A stretch of 64,000 bases of DNA from Rhodalgimonas zhirmunskyi (GCA_030848925.1 JANFFA010000003.1:496001-560000), one strand, 5' to 3'. Shown: positions 8,156 to 17,143, counted from the first letter of the stretch. Numbers and translations are program-made. The notes: a model not told the origin generated them from the sequence alone.

Positions 8156-8893
8156 ATGACCCAAACCATCATCATCACCGGCGCGGGCCGCGGCGTCGGC
8201 AAGGCCACCGCCGAGGCGTTCCTTGCGGCGGGCTGGCGCGTGGGCCTTCTGGGGCGCAACGCCGATGCGCTCGAAGACGTCGCCGCCGATCACGAGAACG
8301 CGCTGGTGCTTGAATGCGACGTCACCGAAGAGGCCGCCGTCAAGGGCGCCTTCGATCGCGCCATGGGCGCATGGGGCCACCTTGATGCGCTGTTTAACAA
8401 CGCCGGGGTCTCGCTCTTCTCCACCACGGTGGACGAAATCGACGTCGCCGAATGGCGCAAGCTGATCGACATCAACATCACCGGCAGCTTCATCTGCGCC
8501 AAAGCGGCGTTTTCCATCATGCGCCACCAGTCGCCGCAGGGCGGGCGCATCATCAACAACGGCTCGGTTTCGGCCTATGTGCCGCGCTGGGGCTCGGCCG
8601 CCTATACCACGTCGAAACATGCGATCACCGGGTTGACCCGCTCGATCTCGCTCGACGGGCGGCCCTATTCCATCGCCTGCGGTCAGATCGACATCGGCAA
8701 CGCCCTCACCGACATGGCCGCCAAGATGACCACCGGCATGCCGCAGGCCGACGGCACCTCGAAGGTCGAACCGGTGATGGATGTGGCGAACGTCGCAAAA
8801 TCGGTGCTGCACATGGCCTCGCTGCCGCTGGATGCCAATGTGCAGTTCATGACGGTGATGGCCACCAACATGCCCTATATCGGGCGCGGCTGA
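8156..8893 (+). CDS. Short-chain dehydrogenase/reductase
   Basis: A 245-residue classical SDR oxidoreductase. The NAD(P)-binding TGAGRGVG motif is at ~8-15, NNAG at ~81-84, the catalytic Ser in NGSVSA and YTTSK as the YxxxK pair. It oxidises or reduces a hydroxyl/keto group; the substrate is not evident. AGGAGGAG precedes the ATG. One possibility is a 3-deoxy sugar acid dehydrogenase, because the convergent neighbour is an FAH-family hydrolase of the kind that follows such enzymes, but the two are on opposite strands. Confidence 0.9.
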   Translation: MTQTIIITGAGRGVGKATAEAFLAAGWRVGLLGRNADALEDVAADHENALVLECDVTEEAAVKGAFDRAMGAWGHLDALFNNAGVSLFSTTVDEIDVAEWRKLIDINITGSFICAKAAFSIMRHQSPQGGRIINNGSVSAYVPRWGSAAYTTSKHAITGLTRSISLDGRPYSIACGQIDIGNALTDMAAKMTTGMPQADGTSKVEPVMDVANVAKSVLHMASLPLDANVQFMTVMATNMPYIGRG

Positions 8894-8940
8894 CGCCTGT
8901 CAGGTCCGGACAGCCTCCCGCCCGGACCCGTTCCCGCGGC

Positions 8941-9780
8941 TCACTTGGCCGCGACAACTTCCTGCCGCTGCCGGCCCAGCCCTTCGACCTCAAGCTCCAT
9001 CACGTCACCGGGCTTCAGGAATTTCGGCGGCACCATGCCCAGCCCCACACCCGAGGGCGTGCCGGTGGCGATGATATCCCCCGCCTTCAACTCCATGAAC
9101 CGGCTCATGTAGGAAATGATCTCGGCCACGCCAAAGATCATGTCGTCGGTGTTCGAATTCTGCGCCACCTCGCCGTTGACCGACAGGCTCAGGTTCAGCG
9201 CCTGCGGATCACGCACCTCGTCCGCGCTCACCAGCCACGGCCCGACCGGGCCGAAACTCGGCGCCGACTTGCCCTTGATCCACTGGCCGCCCTTCTCCAT
9301 CTGGAACGCGCGCTCGGAAACATCGTTGACGGTACAATAGCCTGCCACGTAATCCAGCGCCTTGTTTTCACTGACGTAAAGCGCATCGCGCCCGATCACC
9401 ACGCCCAGTTCGACCTCCCAATCGGTCTTCTCCGATCCGCGCGGAATGATCACCGGATCGTTCGGCCCCGACAGGGCCGAGCTCGCCTTGGAAAACAGGA
9501 TCGGCTCCTTGGGCGGCGTCGATCCGGTTTCGGCGGCGTGCTTGGCATAGTTCAAGCCGATGCAATGGAAATTCGGCACCCACGCAAGGCACGCGCCGAT
9601 CCGCCCCGGCGCTTCGACGAGGGGAAGTGCTTCGATGTTGAGGCCCCGCAACTCGCCCAGCCGCTCAAGCGAAACCCCATCGCCGGCGAAATCCGCCCCC
9701 GGCAACGCCCGCACTTGGCCGTCCTTGTCCAGAACACCGGGTTTCTCCGCGCCCTTGGCGCCGTATCTCAGGAACTTCAT
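8941..9780 (-). CDS. Fumarylacetoacetate hydrolase family protein
   Basis: A 279-residue FAH-fold enzyme, active on C-C or enol bonds of 2,4-dioxo acids, with a divalent metal. FHCIGLNYAKHAAETG holds the catalytic His/Glu region; the metal-binding carboxylates are in DWEVELGVVIG and YVAGYCTVNDVSER. MATGTPSG-like IIATGTPSGVG closes the site. Length and motifs fit the 2,4-diketo-3-deoxy-L-fuconate hydrolase / ureidoglycolate lyase-like group, though the substrate is uncertain. ATG 9780 has AAGAAGG upstream, and a longer frame was rejected. The RraA-like gene lies upstream on the same strand, so the two may be co-transcribed. Confidence 0.88.
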   Translation of the reverse strand: MKFLRYGAKGAEKPGVLDKDGQVRALPGADFAGDGVSLERLGELRGLNIEALPLVEAPGRIGACLAWVPNFHCIGLNYAKHAAETGSTPPKEPILFSKASSALSGPNDPVIIPRGSEKTDWEVELGVVIGRDALYVSENKALDYVAGYCTVNDVSERAFQMEKGGQWIKGKSAPSFGPVGPWLVSADEVRDPQALNLSLSVNGEVAQNSNTDDMIFGVAEIISYMSRFMELKAGDIIATGTPSGVGLGMVPPKFLKPGDVMELEVEGLGRQRQEVVAAK

Positions 9781-9996
9781 GGGGCAAATACCTTCTTTAG
9801 TTGAGCCTGCTTCGTGGTTGCGTCCGGGTGGAATGGCGCGCAATCGCCCGCGCATGGGGGATCGCGGCGCACCTCCCGGGTGCCTCCTGTCCCACAGAAC
9901 GATCCTGCCATGATATGCCCCTCCTCCAAGGCGCACTTCCGCGCCAACAGACCTACGTCCCCAAGTCCCGATATGCAATTGCCACAAAGGGACGCA

Positions 9997-10716
9997 TCAA
10001 CGTCCGTTCTCCGCGCGCCAGCGTGCGAACAGATCGAGGTTCGCCGGATCCGTCGCCGGGTAAAGCCCGATGATCCCGGCCCCCGCGCGCACCCTCTCCT
10101 GCACGAAATCCTCGTAGGCGGTCATCTCGTGCGCTTCCTGCGCCACCTCCCCGGCCATATGCGCCGGGATCACGATCACGCTGTCATCATCCCCCACCAT
10201 GATATCACCGGGAAACACCGCCACGTCACCGCACCCGATCGGGCCATTGATCTCAATCGCCTCGTTGTTGGTCAGGTTGGTCGGACTGGCCGGGCGCTGA
10301 TGATAGGCCGGCAGGTCGAGCGCACCGATACTCATCGCATCACGAAACCCGCCATCGGTGACAACCCCCGCCGCGCCGCGCACCATCAACCGCGTCAACA
10401 GGATGTCCCCCGCGCTCGCCATGCGCGCATCGCGGCGCGAGTCCATCACCAGAACATGCCCCGGCGGACAGGTCTCGATCGCTTTGCGCTGCGGATGGTC
10501 CGGGTCACGAAACACCTCAAGCCCGTTGCGATCCTCGCGCGCCGGAATATAGCGCAGGGTAAAAGCCGGCCCCACCATGTTGCGCCCCTTCGGCGCGACA
10601 GGGCGCACATCGTCGATCACCTGCTTTCTCAGCCCGCGCTTGAACAGCGCCGTCGCCAGCGTCGCCACCGACACATGCCGCAACAACTCAAGCGTTTCTT
10701 CGGATATGTCCGTCAT
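9997..10716 (-). CDS. RraA-like / 4-hydroxy-4-methyl-2-oxoglutarate aldolase family protein
   Basis: A 239-residue RraA-family protein. The family includes RNase E inhibitors and class II pyruvate aldolases. Here the aldolase hallmark Arg-Asp pair is kept in VVTDGGFRDAMSIGALDLPAY, with MVGPAFTLRY and a metal-binding region around ASAGDILL. That favours an aldolase cleaving a 4-hydroxy-2-oxo acid to pyruvate plus an oxo acid. GGGAGGAGA precedes ATG 10716. It is paired with an FAH-family gene on the same strand. Because the nearby homoprotocatechuate operon has no HpaI aldolase, this protein is a possible stand-in; that is inference. Confidence 0.85.
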   Translation of the reverse strand: MTDISEETLELLRHVSVATLATALFKRGLRKQVIDDVRPVAPKGRNMVGPAFTLRYIPAREDRNGLEVFRDPDHPQRKAIETCPPGHVLVMDSRRDARMASAGDILLTRLMVRGAAGVVTDGGFRDAMSIGALDLPAYHQRPASPTNLTNNEAIEINGPIGCGDVAVFPGDIMVGDDDSVIVIPAHMAGEVAQEAHEMTAYEDFVQERVRAGAGIIGLYPATDPANLDLFARWRAENGR

Positions 10717-10810
10717 TCGCCCGTCTCCTCCCTCACCCCATGTCAAACGCGCCCGATCTTCGCATCATCGCGGCCCAATCGAAAGTCGCACCCGGCGTCC
10801 GCGTTGAAAA

Positions 10811-10870
10811 TGAGTATTTTGGAAAAATGAAAGGGAGGGCGTGCTCTTTCATTTTTCTCCAAATACTCAA
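10811..10870. repeat. Inverted pair of the dispersed repeat
   Basis: Two copies face each other: TGAGTATTTTGGAAAAATGA (from 10811) and its near-complement CTTTCATTTTTCTCCAAATA (from 10846), separated by about 12 bases. As RNA it could form a long hairpin with a ~22-bp stem. It lies between divergent starts (RraA-like and MFS), where a terminator is not expected. Confidence 0.85.
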
Positions 10871-10975
10871 TTCCCCGCCCGACACCCGCGCTGTCGCCAA
10901 CCGGGGCGCGCGCCGGATCGGCTAAAAACGCCCGATCCCGTCGCATAGCGGCTTGCCAATGCGGCGCGCCGTGCC

Positions 10976-12211
10976 ATGCTCGCGCTCATGCGTATGATCC
11001 TTTCCTTCGCGGCCCTCTTTTTGTCGGTCATCCTGCTTCAGCTTTCCACCGGGGGGGTCGGCCCGCTGGATGCGCTTTCGGGGCTGAAGCTCGGGTTTTC
11101 CACGGCCCAGATCGGGATGCTCGGCTCGGCCCATTTCGTCGGCTTCTTCATCGGCTGCTGGTGGGCGCCGCGGCTGATGGGCACGGTCGGGCATTCGCGC
11201 GCCTTCGCCGCCTTTACCTCGACCGGCGCGATCGGGCTTCTGGCGCATTACCTCGTGATCGACCCCTATGCCTGGGCGTTTTTCCGCATCGCTTCGGGGC
11301 TGTGCGTCGCGGGATGCTACACCGTGGTCGAAGCCTGGCTTCAGGCGCAGGTCACCAATGAAACCCGTGGCCGCGCCATGGGCACCTACCGGGTCGTTGA
11401 CATGACCGGCAGTCTCGCAGCGCAGATGGTGATCTCGGTCCTCGCCCCGGCCTCGTATATTTCCTACAACCTGCTGGCTCTGATGTGCTGCGCCGCGCTG
11501 CTGCCGCTGACCCTGTCGAAAATGCGCCAGCCCGATACGCCCGACGCGCCGCGCCTGCGCCCCGGCCTCGCAGTGCGCCGCTCTCCGCTGGCGGCGGCGG
11601 GGGTGGTCGTGGCGGCGCTGTCCTCGGCCTCGTTTCGGATGGTCGGCCCGGTCTATGGCGAGCAGGTCGGCCTCGCCACCGATCAGATCGCGTGGTTCCT
11701 CGCCGCCTTCGTGCTGGGCGGGGCGCTTGCGCAATACCCGGTGGGCTGGCTGGCCGACCGCTATGACCGGCGCTGGGTGCTGATCGGCATGTCGCTCGCC
11801 GCCACCGCCTCTTGCGCCGCCACCGCGCTTCTGACCGGGCTGTCACCGGCGGGCATCCTGATCATGGCCGGTGTCTTCGGTCTCACCACCTTTCCGATCT
11901 ATTCGATCGCCGCCGCCCACGCCCATGACTTCGCCGATCACACCGAACGGGTCGAACTTTCGGCCGCGCTGATGTTCTGGTTCGCCGTCGGCGCCATCGC
12001 CGCGCCGCTTCTGGCCTCGCGCCTGATGGAGATGTTCGGCCCCGGTTCGCTCTTCCTGATGATCGCGGTGGGCCACGTGGTGCTCGTGCTGTTCGGCCTC
12101 ACCCGGATGCGCGCCCGCCCCGCCCCCGAGGATCGCACCGCCTATGTCTGGTCGCCCCGGACCAGTTTCCTGATCGGCCGCCTGATGGGCAAATCGCGCG
12201 AGCGCGACTGA
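10976..12211 (+). CDS. MFS transporter
   Basis: A ~411-residue major facilitator with about twelve hydrophobic helices. The N-terminal half has the FLSVILLQLSTGGVGPL helix and GFFIGCWWAPRLMGTVGHSRAF, a variant of the loop 2-3 motif; AQYPVGWLADRYDRRW is the equivalent motif between helices 8 and 9. TRGRAMGTYRVVDMTGSLAAQ is typical of the YcaD-like group. It probably exports or imports a small organic compound by proton coupling; the substrate is unknown. Starts at 10976, 10988 and 10994 are all possible, and no good ribosome-binding site decides between them. Confidence 0.88.
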   Translation: MLALMRMILSFAALFLSVILLQLSTGGVGPLDALSGLKLGFSTAQIGMLGSAHFVGFFIGCWWAPRLMGTVGHSRAFAAFTSTGAIGLLAHYLVIDPYAWAFFRIASGLCVAGCYTVVEAWLQAQVTNETRGRAMGTYRVVDMTGSLAAQMVISVLAPASYISYNLLALMCCAALLPLTLSKMRQPDTPDAPRLRPGLAVRRSPLAAAGVVVAALSSASFRMVGPVYGEQVGLATDQIAWFLAAFVLGGALAQYPVGWLADRYDRRWVLIGMSLAATASCAATALLTGLSPAGILIMAGVFGLTTFPIYSIAAAHAHDFADHTERVELSAALMFWFAVGAIAAPLLASRLMEMFGPGSLFLMIAVGHVVLVLFGLTRMRARPAPEDRTAYVWSPRTSFLIGRLMGKSRERD

Positions 12212-12320
12212 TCCGCTCCCCTCCGATGAAACCTTGTAACGAAACCCCAATAGCCCTTCTTCCCCTCCTTGCGCCAATCCGCTAAACGAACCCCAACCCA
12301 AGGCGCAGGAAGGGCATTCC

Positions 12321-14033
12321 ATGGCACGTCACCTCATCACCTCGGCGATCCCCTACATCAACGGGATCAAGCACCTCGGCAACCTCGTGGGCTCACAGCT
12401 TCCCGCCGATCTCTTCGCCCGCTACCAGCGCGCGCGCGGCCACGAAGTTCTGTTCCTCTGCGCCACCGATGAACACGGCACCCCGGCTGAACTGGCCGCG
12501 GCCAAGGCCGGACAAGACGTCGCCGACTACTGCGCCGAAATGCACCTGACCCAAGCCCAGATCGCCGAAGGCTTCGGCCTCTCGTTCGATCACTTCGGCC
12601 GCTCCTCCAGCCCACAGAACCACGCCCTGACACAGGCCTTCGCCATCCGCCTCTACGAGGCCGGCCTGATCGAGGAACGCGCGGAAACCCAGATGTATTC
12701 GCCCACCGATGGCCGCTTCCTGCCGGATCGCTATATCGAAGGCACCTGCCCCAACTGCGGCTTTGAAAGCGCGCGGGGCGATCAATGCGACAACTGCACC
12801 AAGCAACTCGACCCGGTCGACCTGATCAACCCGCGCTCGACCGTTTCGGGCGCGACCGATCTTGAGATGCGCGAAACCAAGCACCTCTACCTGCTGCAAT
12901 CCAAGCTCAAGGACCAACTCGAAGAGTGGATCGACACCCGCGAGGGCTGGCCCGTGCTTACCACCTCGATCGCCAAGAAATGGCTCAACGATGGCGATGG
13001 CCTTCAGGATCGCGGCATCACCCGCGACCTCAACTGGGGCGTGCCCGCGCAGTTCGACGGCGCCCCGTGGCAGGGCATGGATGGCAAGGTCTTCTATGTC
13101 TGGTTCGACGCGCCGATCGAATACATCGCCTGCGCCAAGGAATGGGTCGAGGCCGGCAAGGGCGACGACTGGGAACGCTGGTGGCGCACCGACAAGGGTG
13201 CCGATGACGTGACCTATACCCAGTTCATGGGCAAGGATAACGTCCCCTTCCACACGCTCAGCTTCCCGGCCACGATCCTCGGGTCTGGCGAGCCGTGGAA
13301 GCTGGTCGATTACATCAAGTCGTTCAACTACCTCAACTACGATGGCGGTCAGTTCTCCACCTCGCGCGGGCGCGGTGTGTTCATGGATCAGGCGCTTGAA
13401 ATCCTGCCCGCCGATTACTGGCGCTGGTGGCTTCTGTCCCACGCGCCCGAATCCTCGGACGCCGAATTCACGTGGGAGAATTTCCAGACCTCGGTGAACA
13501 AGGACCTCGCCGATGTGCTGGGCAATTTCGTCTCTCGCGTCACCAAATTCTGCCGCTCCAAGTTCTCCGAAGAAGTGCCCTCGGGCGGCAGCTACGGCGC
13601 GCGCGAAACCGCGCTGATGGACGAACTCGCCACCCGCATCCGCGCCTACGAGGGCTTCATGGAGTCGATGGACGTGCGCAAATCGGCGCAGGAATTGCGC
13701 GCAATCTGGTCGGCCGGCAACGAATACCTGCAAGAGGCCGCGCCTTGGGCCACCTTCAAGGAAGACCCAGACGCCGCCGCCGCGCAGATCCGCCTCGCGC
13801 TGAACCTGATCCGGCTCTATGCCGTCTTGTCCGCGCCGTTCATCCCGACCGCCTCGGCACAGTTGTTCTCGTCGATGAACACGCTCGACACCGCATGGCC
13901 CGGCGACGTGGCCGAGGCCCTCTCGGCCCTGCCCGCCGGGCATGACTTCTCGGTGCCCGAGAACCTGTTCTCGAAAATCACCGACGAACAGCGCGAAGAT
14001 TGGCAAACCCGCTTTGCCGGCATCCGCAGCTAA
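12321..14033 (+). CDS. metG: Methionyl-tRNA synthetase
   Basis: A 570-residue class I synthetase charging tRNA-Met. The HIGH motif is HLGN (18-21) in [12 protein letters not shown] zinc knuckle is formed by CPNC...QCDNC (~134-157). The catalytic domain carries WFDAPIEYI and [10 protein letters not shown], then an anticodon-binding domain from ~380. The KMSKS loop is unusual: residues 344-348 read QFSTS followed by RGRGVF, so both lysines are replaced, although the spacing is correct. GGAAGGG precedes ATG 12321. It is single-copy in this window and appears monocistronic. Confidence 0.96.
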   Translation: MARHLITSAIPYINGIKHLGNLVGSQLPADLFARYQRARGHEVLFLCATDEHGTPAELAAAKAGQDVADYCAEMHLTQAQIAEGFGLSFDHFGRSSSPQNHALTQAFAIRLYEAGLIEERAETQMYSPTDGRFLPDRYIEGTCPNCGFESARGDQCDNCTKQLDPVDLINPRSTVSGATDLEMRETKHLYLLQSKLKDQLEEWIDTREGWPVLTTSIAKKWLNDGDGLQDRGITRDLNWGVPAQFDGAPWQGMDGKVFYVWFDAPIEYIACAKEWVEAGKGDDWERWWRTDKGADDVTYTQFMGKDNVPFHTLSFPATILGSGEPWKLVDYIKSFNYLNYDGGQFSTSRGRGVFMDQALEILPADYWRWWLLSHAPESSDAEFTWENFQTSVNKDLADVLGNFVSRVTKFCRSKFSEEVPSGGSYGARETALMDELATRIRAYEGFMESMDVRKSAQELRAIWSAGNEYLQEAAPWATFKEDPDAAAAQIRLALNLIRLYAVLSAPFIPTASAQLFSSMNTLDTAWPGDVAEALSALPAGHDFSVPENLFSKITDEQREDWQTRFAGIRS

Positions 14034-14065
14034 CATCGCAGAGGTCGGAGTGGGGCGCTGCCCCA

Positions 14066-14094
14066 GGTGCAAAACGCTCTGCGTTTTGTCACCC
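14066..14094 (+). terminator. Hairpin after metG
   Basis: GGTGCAAAACGC and GCGTTTTGTCACC form a stem with one bulged T and a TCT loop, 32 bases after the metG stop. A C-run, not a T-run, follows, so it is either a weak terminator or part of a repeated element with the adjoining ATATTT..AAGATGAAG sequence. Confidence 0.45.
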
Positions 14095-14097
14095 CCC

Positions 14098-14120
14098 CGG
14101 GATATTTAAGGCAAGATGAA
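14098..14120 (+). repeat. Diverged copy of the dispersed repeat
   Basis: GGGATATTTAAGGCAAGATGAAG keeps the TATTT-N6-AA.ATGAA skeleton of the unit found at 7511, 10811, 18186 and 38541 but differs at several bases. Confidence 0.5.
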
Positions 14121-14182
14121 GCGGGGGATCGGTTCCTTAACCGGTTTCCCTGCGCCTGCATACGCCATCGTATGTCCGACGG

Positions 14183-14244
14183 ATTGCAGACGCTTTGCAG
14201 GCGGATTGCAGACCGTCGTTTTCGCGTTGCATCGCGCGTTAACC
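14183..14244 (+). promoter_or_regulatory. TTGCAG-phased module upstream of hpaF
   Basis: Three (A/T)TTGCAG units start at 14183, 14194 and 14205, i.e. every 11 bases, about one helical turn. ACCGTCGTTTTCGC (14212) and GCGTTAACC (14236) follow. The first two units plus the last two elements are nearly repeated at 38650-38700 upstream of ppaC, in the same order and orientation. This suggests a shared transcription factor site or promoter; no regulator is assigned. Confidence 0.6.
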
Positions 14245-14286
14245 TGCTTGCACGCATCTTGACTTGACTCCGCAACAGATATTTTG

Positions 14287-14298
14287 TTAACAAGTTAA
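14287..14298. promoter_or_regulatory. Palindromic operator candidate before hpaF
   Basis: TTAACAAGTTAA is a 12-bp palindrome (TTAAC-AA-GTTAA) lying 26 bases before the hpaF ATG and downstream of TTGACTTGACT. MarR-family regulators such as HpaR use AT-rich palindromes of this kind at catabolic promoters, but no hpaR gene is in the window. Confidence 0.5.
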
Positions 14299-14323
14299 TC
14301 ATGCTTTGGGAGGAGCTGGTCAA

Positions 14324-14710
14324 ATGCCCCATTTCCACATCGAATATTCCGCCAATCTCGAAGAGATGGTCGATATTGCCGCGCTGTGTGATCACATCCG
14401 TCGCGCCGCGATCGACACCGGCGTGTTTCCCATGCCCGGCGTGCGGGTGCGGGCCTTTCGGGCCGACCACGTCAGCATCGCCGACGGCGACCCGCAACAT
14501 GCCTTCCTCGACCTGTCCATCCGGCTGCGCGCTGGCCGCTCCGCCGCTGACAAGACCCGCGCCACGACCGAGGTTTTCGAGGCGTTGCAAGGGTTTATGG
14601 CCCCCGCACTGACGCAGCACTCCATCGCCCTCTCGGTCGAAACGCGCGACATCGACCCCGATCTCAGCCCCAAGACGGGCACCATCCGTGACCACCTGAA
14701 AAAGGCCTGA
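14324..14710 (+). CDS. hpaF: 5-carboxymethyl-2-hydroxymuconate isomerase HpaF
   Basis: A 128-residue tautomerase-superfamily enzyme that isomerises 5-carboxymethyl-2-hydroxymuconate, an intermediate of homoprotocatechuate breakdown. The start MPHFHIEYSANLE exposes Pro1 after methionine removal, the catalytic base of the family. GVFPMPGVRVRAFRADH and the C-terminal LSPKTGTIRDHL also fit. GGGAGGAG lies correctly before ATG 14324; an in-frame TTG at 14306 is not needed. It is the first gene of the hpa operon, 4 bases ahead of hpaE. Confidence 0.94.
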   Translation: MPHFHIEYSANLEEMVDIAALCDHIRRAAIDTGVFPMPGVRVRAFRADHVSIADGDPQHAFLDLSIRLRAGRSAADKTRATTEVFEALQGFMAPALTQHSIALSVETRDIDPDLSPKTGTIRDHLKKA

Positions 14711-14714
14711 CCCC

Positions 14715-16226
14715 ATGTCTGAACTGGAAAACAACATCGCGAAGGCCGAAGCCTATCTCGCCCGCTTCCGCGACACCGGCGTTCTAAACCGCATTGGCGG
14801 CGCGGACTGCCCCGCCCTGTCCGGGGCCACCTTCGACAACACCTCTCCGGTGGACGAAGGCTTTTTGTGCAAGGTCGCGAAATCGGGCCCCGAAGACATC
14901 GACGCCGCCGCCCGCGCCGCGCATGATGCCTTTGCCGAATGGCGCGACATGCCGGGCGCCAACCGCAAGAAAGTGCTCCATAAAATCGCCGACGCCATCG
15001 AAGCGCGCGCCGAAGAAATCGCCTTCGCCGAATGCCTCGACACCGGTCAGGCACTGCGCTTCATGCAAAAGGCCGCCCTACGCGGCGCCGCCAATTTCCG
15101 CTTCTTCGCCGACCGCGCGCCTAGCGCCCGCGATGGTCAGAACTTGCCCTCGGCGACCCTGATGAACGTCACCACCCGCGTGCCCATCGGCCCGGTGGGT
15201 GTGATCACACCGTGGAACACGCCTTTCATGCTCTCGACGTGGAAGATCGCCCCGGCGCTGGCCGCAGGCTGCACCGTGGTCCACAAACCCGCCGAGTTCA
15301 GCCCCGTAACCGCCCGTATCCTCATGGAAATCGCCGAAGAAGCCGGCCTTCCGCCGGGTGTCTGGAACCTCGTCAACGGGTTCGGCGAAGACGCCGGGCG
15401 CGCCCTGACAGAGCATCCGCTGATCAAGGCCATCGCCTTTGTCGGTGAAAGCAAAACCGGTTCGATGATCATGAAACAGGGCGCCGACACGCTCAAGCGC
15501 GTGCATTTCGAACTGGGCGGCAAAAACCCTGTCATCGTCTTTGACGACGCCGATCTCGACCGGGCGCTCGATGCCGCGATCTTCATGATCTATTCGCTCA
15601 ACGGCGAGCGCTGCACCTCGTCCTCGCGCCTTCTGCTGCAATCCTCCATCGCCGAAGAGTTCACCCAGAAACTCAAGACCCGGGTCGACAATATCCGCGT
15701 CGGCCACCCGCTCGACCCGAAGACCGAGGTCGGCCCGCTGATCCACAAGACCCATTTCGACAAGGTGACATCGTATTTCGACGTCGCCCGCGAAGACGGC
15801 GCGACCATCGCCTGTGGCGGGGAACGCGTTGGCGACAAAGGGTTTTTCGTGCGCCCCACGCTGTTCACCGGCGCCTCGCAGGACATGCGCATCGCCAACG
15901 AGGAAATCTTCGGCCCGGTCCTCACCGCGCTGACCTTCGACACCGAGGAACAGGCGCTCTCCATTGCCAATGCGGTAGAGTATGGTCTTACGGGCTATGT
16001 CTGGACCAATGACCTGACCCGCGCCCTGCGCTTCACCGACAAGCTGGAAGCAGGCATGATCTGGGTGAACTCCGAAAACGTCCGCCACCTGCCCACCCCC
16101 TTCGGCGGCGTCAAGGCCAGCGGCATCGGCCGCGACGGCGGCGACTGGTCGTTCGAATTCTACATGGAACAGAAACACATCGGCTTCGCCACCGGCCAGC
16201 ATCGCATTCCACAGTTGGGGGCCTGA
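14715..16226 (+). CDS. hpaE: 5-carboxymethyl-2-hydroxymuconate semialdehyde dehydrogenase HpaE
   Basis: A 503-residue NAD-dependent aldehyde dehydrogenase that oxidises the ring-cleavage semialdehyde to the diacid. GVITPWNTPFMLSTWKIAPALAAGCTVVHKPAE is the cofactor site, FELGGKNP gives the general-base Glu, and NGERCTSSSR holds the nucleophilic Cys. EEIFGPVLT and the PFGGVKASGIGRDGG C-terminus are standard. Family-level assignment is sure; the specific substrate follows from its place between hpaF and hpaD. Confidence 0.95.
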   Translation: MSELENNIAKAEAYLARFRDTGVLNRIGGADCPALSGATFDNTSPVDEGFLCKVAKSGPEDIDAAARAAHDAFAEWRDMPGANRKKVLHKIADAIEARAEEIAFAECLDTGQALRFMQKAALRGAANFRFFADRAPSARDGQNLPSATLMNVTTRVPIGPVGVITPWNTPFMLSTWKIAPALAAGCTVVHKPAEFSPVTARILMEIAEEAGLPPGVWNLVNGFGEDAGRALTEHPLIKAIAFVGESKTGSMIMKQGADTLKRVHFELGGKNPVIVFDDADLDRALDAAIFMIYSLNGERCTSSSRLLLQSSIAEEFTQKLKTRVDNIRVGHPLDPKTEVGPLIHKTHFDKVTSYFDVAREDGATIACGGERVGDKGFFVRPTLFTGASQDMRIANEEIFGPVLTALTFDTEEQALSIANAVEYGLTGYVWTNDLTRALRFTDKLEAGMIWVNSENVRHLPTPFGGVKASGIGRDGGDWSFEFYMEQKHIGFATGQHRIPQLGA

Positions 16227-16288
16227 CAGACCCCGACTGCTGTAACCCAAGGGAAACGCGCAACATTTCCAAAGGGAGGAGGAACCCC

Positions 16289-17143
16289 ATGGGAGAGCTT
16301 GTTCTCGCCGCCAAGATGACCCACGTGCCGACCATGCAGATGTCCGAGCAGGACGGCCCGGTCAAAGGCAAACGCCAGGCCGCGATCGACGGTCACTATG
16401 AAATCGCCCGCCGGGCCAAGGCCCTGGGCGCCACCACCGTTGTGATCTGCGACACCCACTGGCTGGTGAACGCGGGCTTCCACATCAACGCGAATGACAA
16501 GTTCGAGGGGCTTCTGACCTCCTCCGAATTTCCGCAATTCATCCGCGATATGCCCTATTCGCACCGGGGCAATCCGGCGCTCGGCGATGCCATCGCCGAA
16601 GCCGCGACCGAGATGGGCATCTACACCCTTGCCCATCATCTCGACAGCCTCGATCTGGAATACGGCACCCTTGTCCCGCTCAGCTTCATGAGCCGCGAAC
16701 ATGACATGAAGGTGGTCTCCATCGCCGCCTTCTGCACCGTGCACGACCACGACGAAAGCCGCGTGCTAGGCGCCGCGATCCGCAAGGCCGTCGAGGCCAG
16801 TGACGAAAAGGTGCTGCTGGTCGCCTCCGGGTCTCTCAGCCACAAGATCTGGTCGAACAAGGACTACGCCCCCAACAACGGCACCTTCACCATCAGTTCC
16901 GAATTCAACCGGCAAGTCGATCTCATGGTGCTCGACATGTGGACGCGCGGCGATCACGCCACCTTCCTCAAGATGCTGGGCGATTATGCGAAACATTGCT
17001 CGGGCGAAGGCTCGATGCACGATACCGCGATGCTCTACGGCGCGCTTGGCTGGGACGACTACACCGCCAAATGCGAAGTGGTAACCGACTATTTCCCCTC
17101 GTCCGGCACCGGCCAGGTGAACGTGATCTTTCCCGTGACATGA
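16289..17143 (+). CDS. hpaD: Homoprotocatechuate 2,3-dioxygenase, type III (LigB family) HpaD
   Basis: A 284-residue extradiol dioxygenase opening the ring of 3,4-dihydroxyphenylacetate between C2 and C3. It is of the LigB/HpaD class: THVP gives H12 and CDTHW gives H57 as Fe(II) ligands. The C-terminal GEGSMHDTAMLYGALGW and FPSSGTGQVNVIFP blocks match enteric HpaD almost residue for residue. GGGAGGAGG lies before the ATG. It is unusual that the next gene encodes a second enzyme for the same reaction from an unrelated family. Confidence 0.95.
   Translation: MGELVLAAKMTHVPTMQMSEQDGPVKGKRQAAIDGHYEIARRAKALGATTVVICDTHWLVNAGFHINANDKFEGLLTSSEFPQFIRDMPYSHRGNPALGDAIAEAATEMGIYTLAHHLDSLDLEYGTLVPLSFMSREHDMKVVSIAAFCTVHDHDESRVLGAAIRKAVEASDEKVLLVASGSLSHKIWSNKDYAPNNGTFTISSEFNRQVDLMVLDMWTRGDHATFLKMLGDYAKHCSGEGSMHDTAMLYGALGWDDYTAKCEVVTDYFPSSGTGQVNVIFPVT

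Noticed and set aside
8893..9804. Extension of the SDR-frame open sequence into the FAH gene region
   Set aside because: It is a different reading frame from the SDR and antisense to the FAH-family gene.
12393..14072. A 559-residue open frame antisense to metG
   Set aside because: It mirrors the real gene, lies in a high-GC3 region where the antisense frame rarely meets stops, and has no recognisable domain.
14236..14298. GTTAACC and TTAACAAGTTAA read as a CtrA binding site
   Set aside because: CtrA sites need TTAA-N7-TTAA; here the spacing is N4 and the other TTAAC is isolated.
15078..16250. A 390-residue open frame antisense to hpaE
   Set aside because: Same cause: codon bias of a confidently identified dehydrogenase on the other strand.
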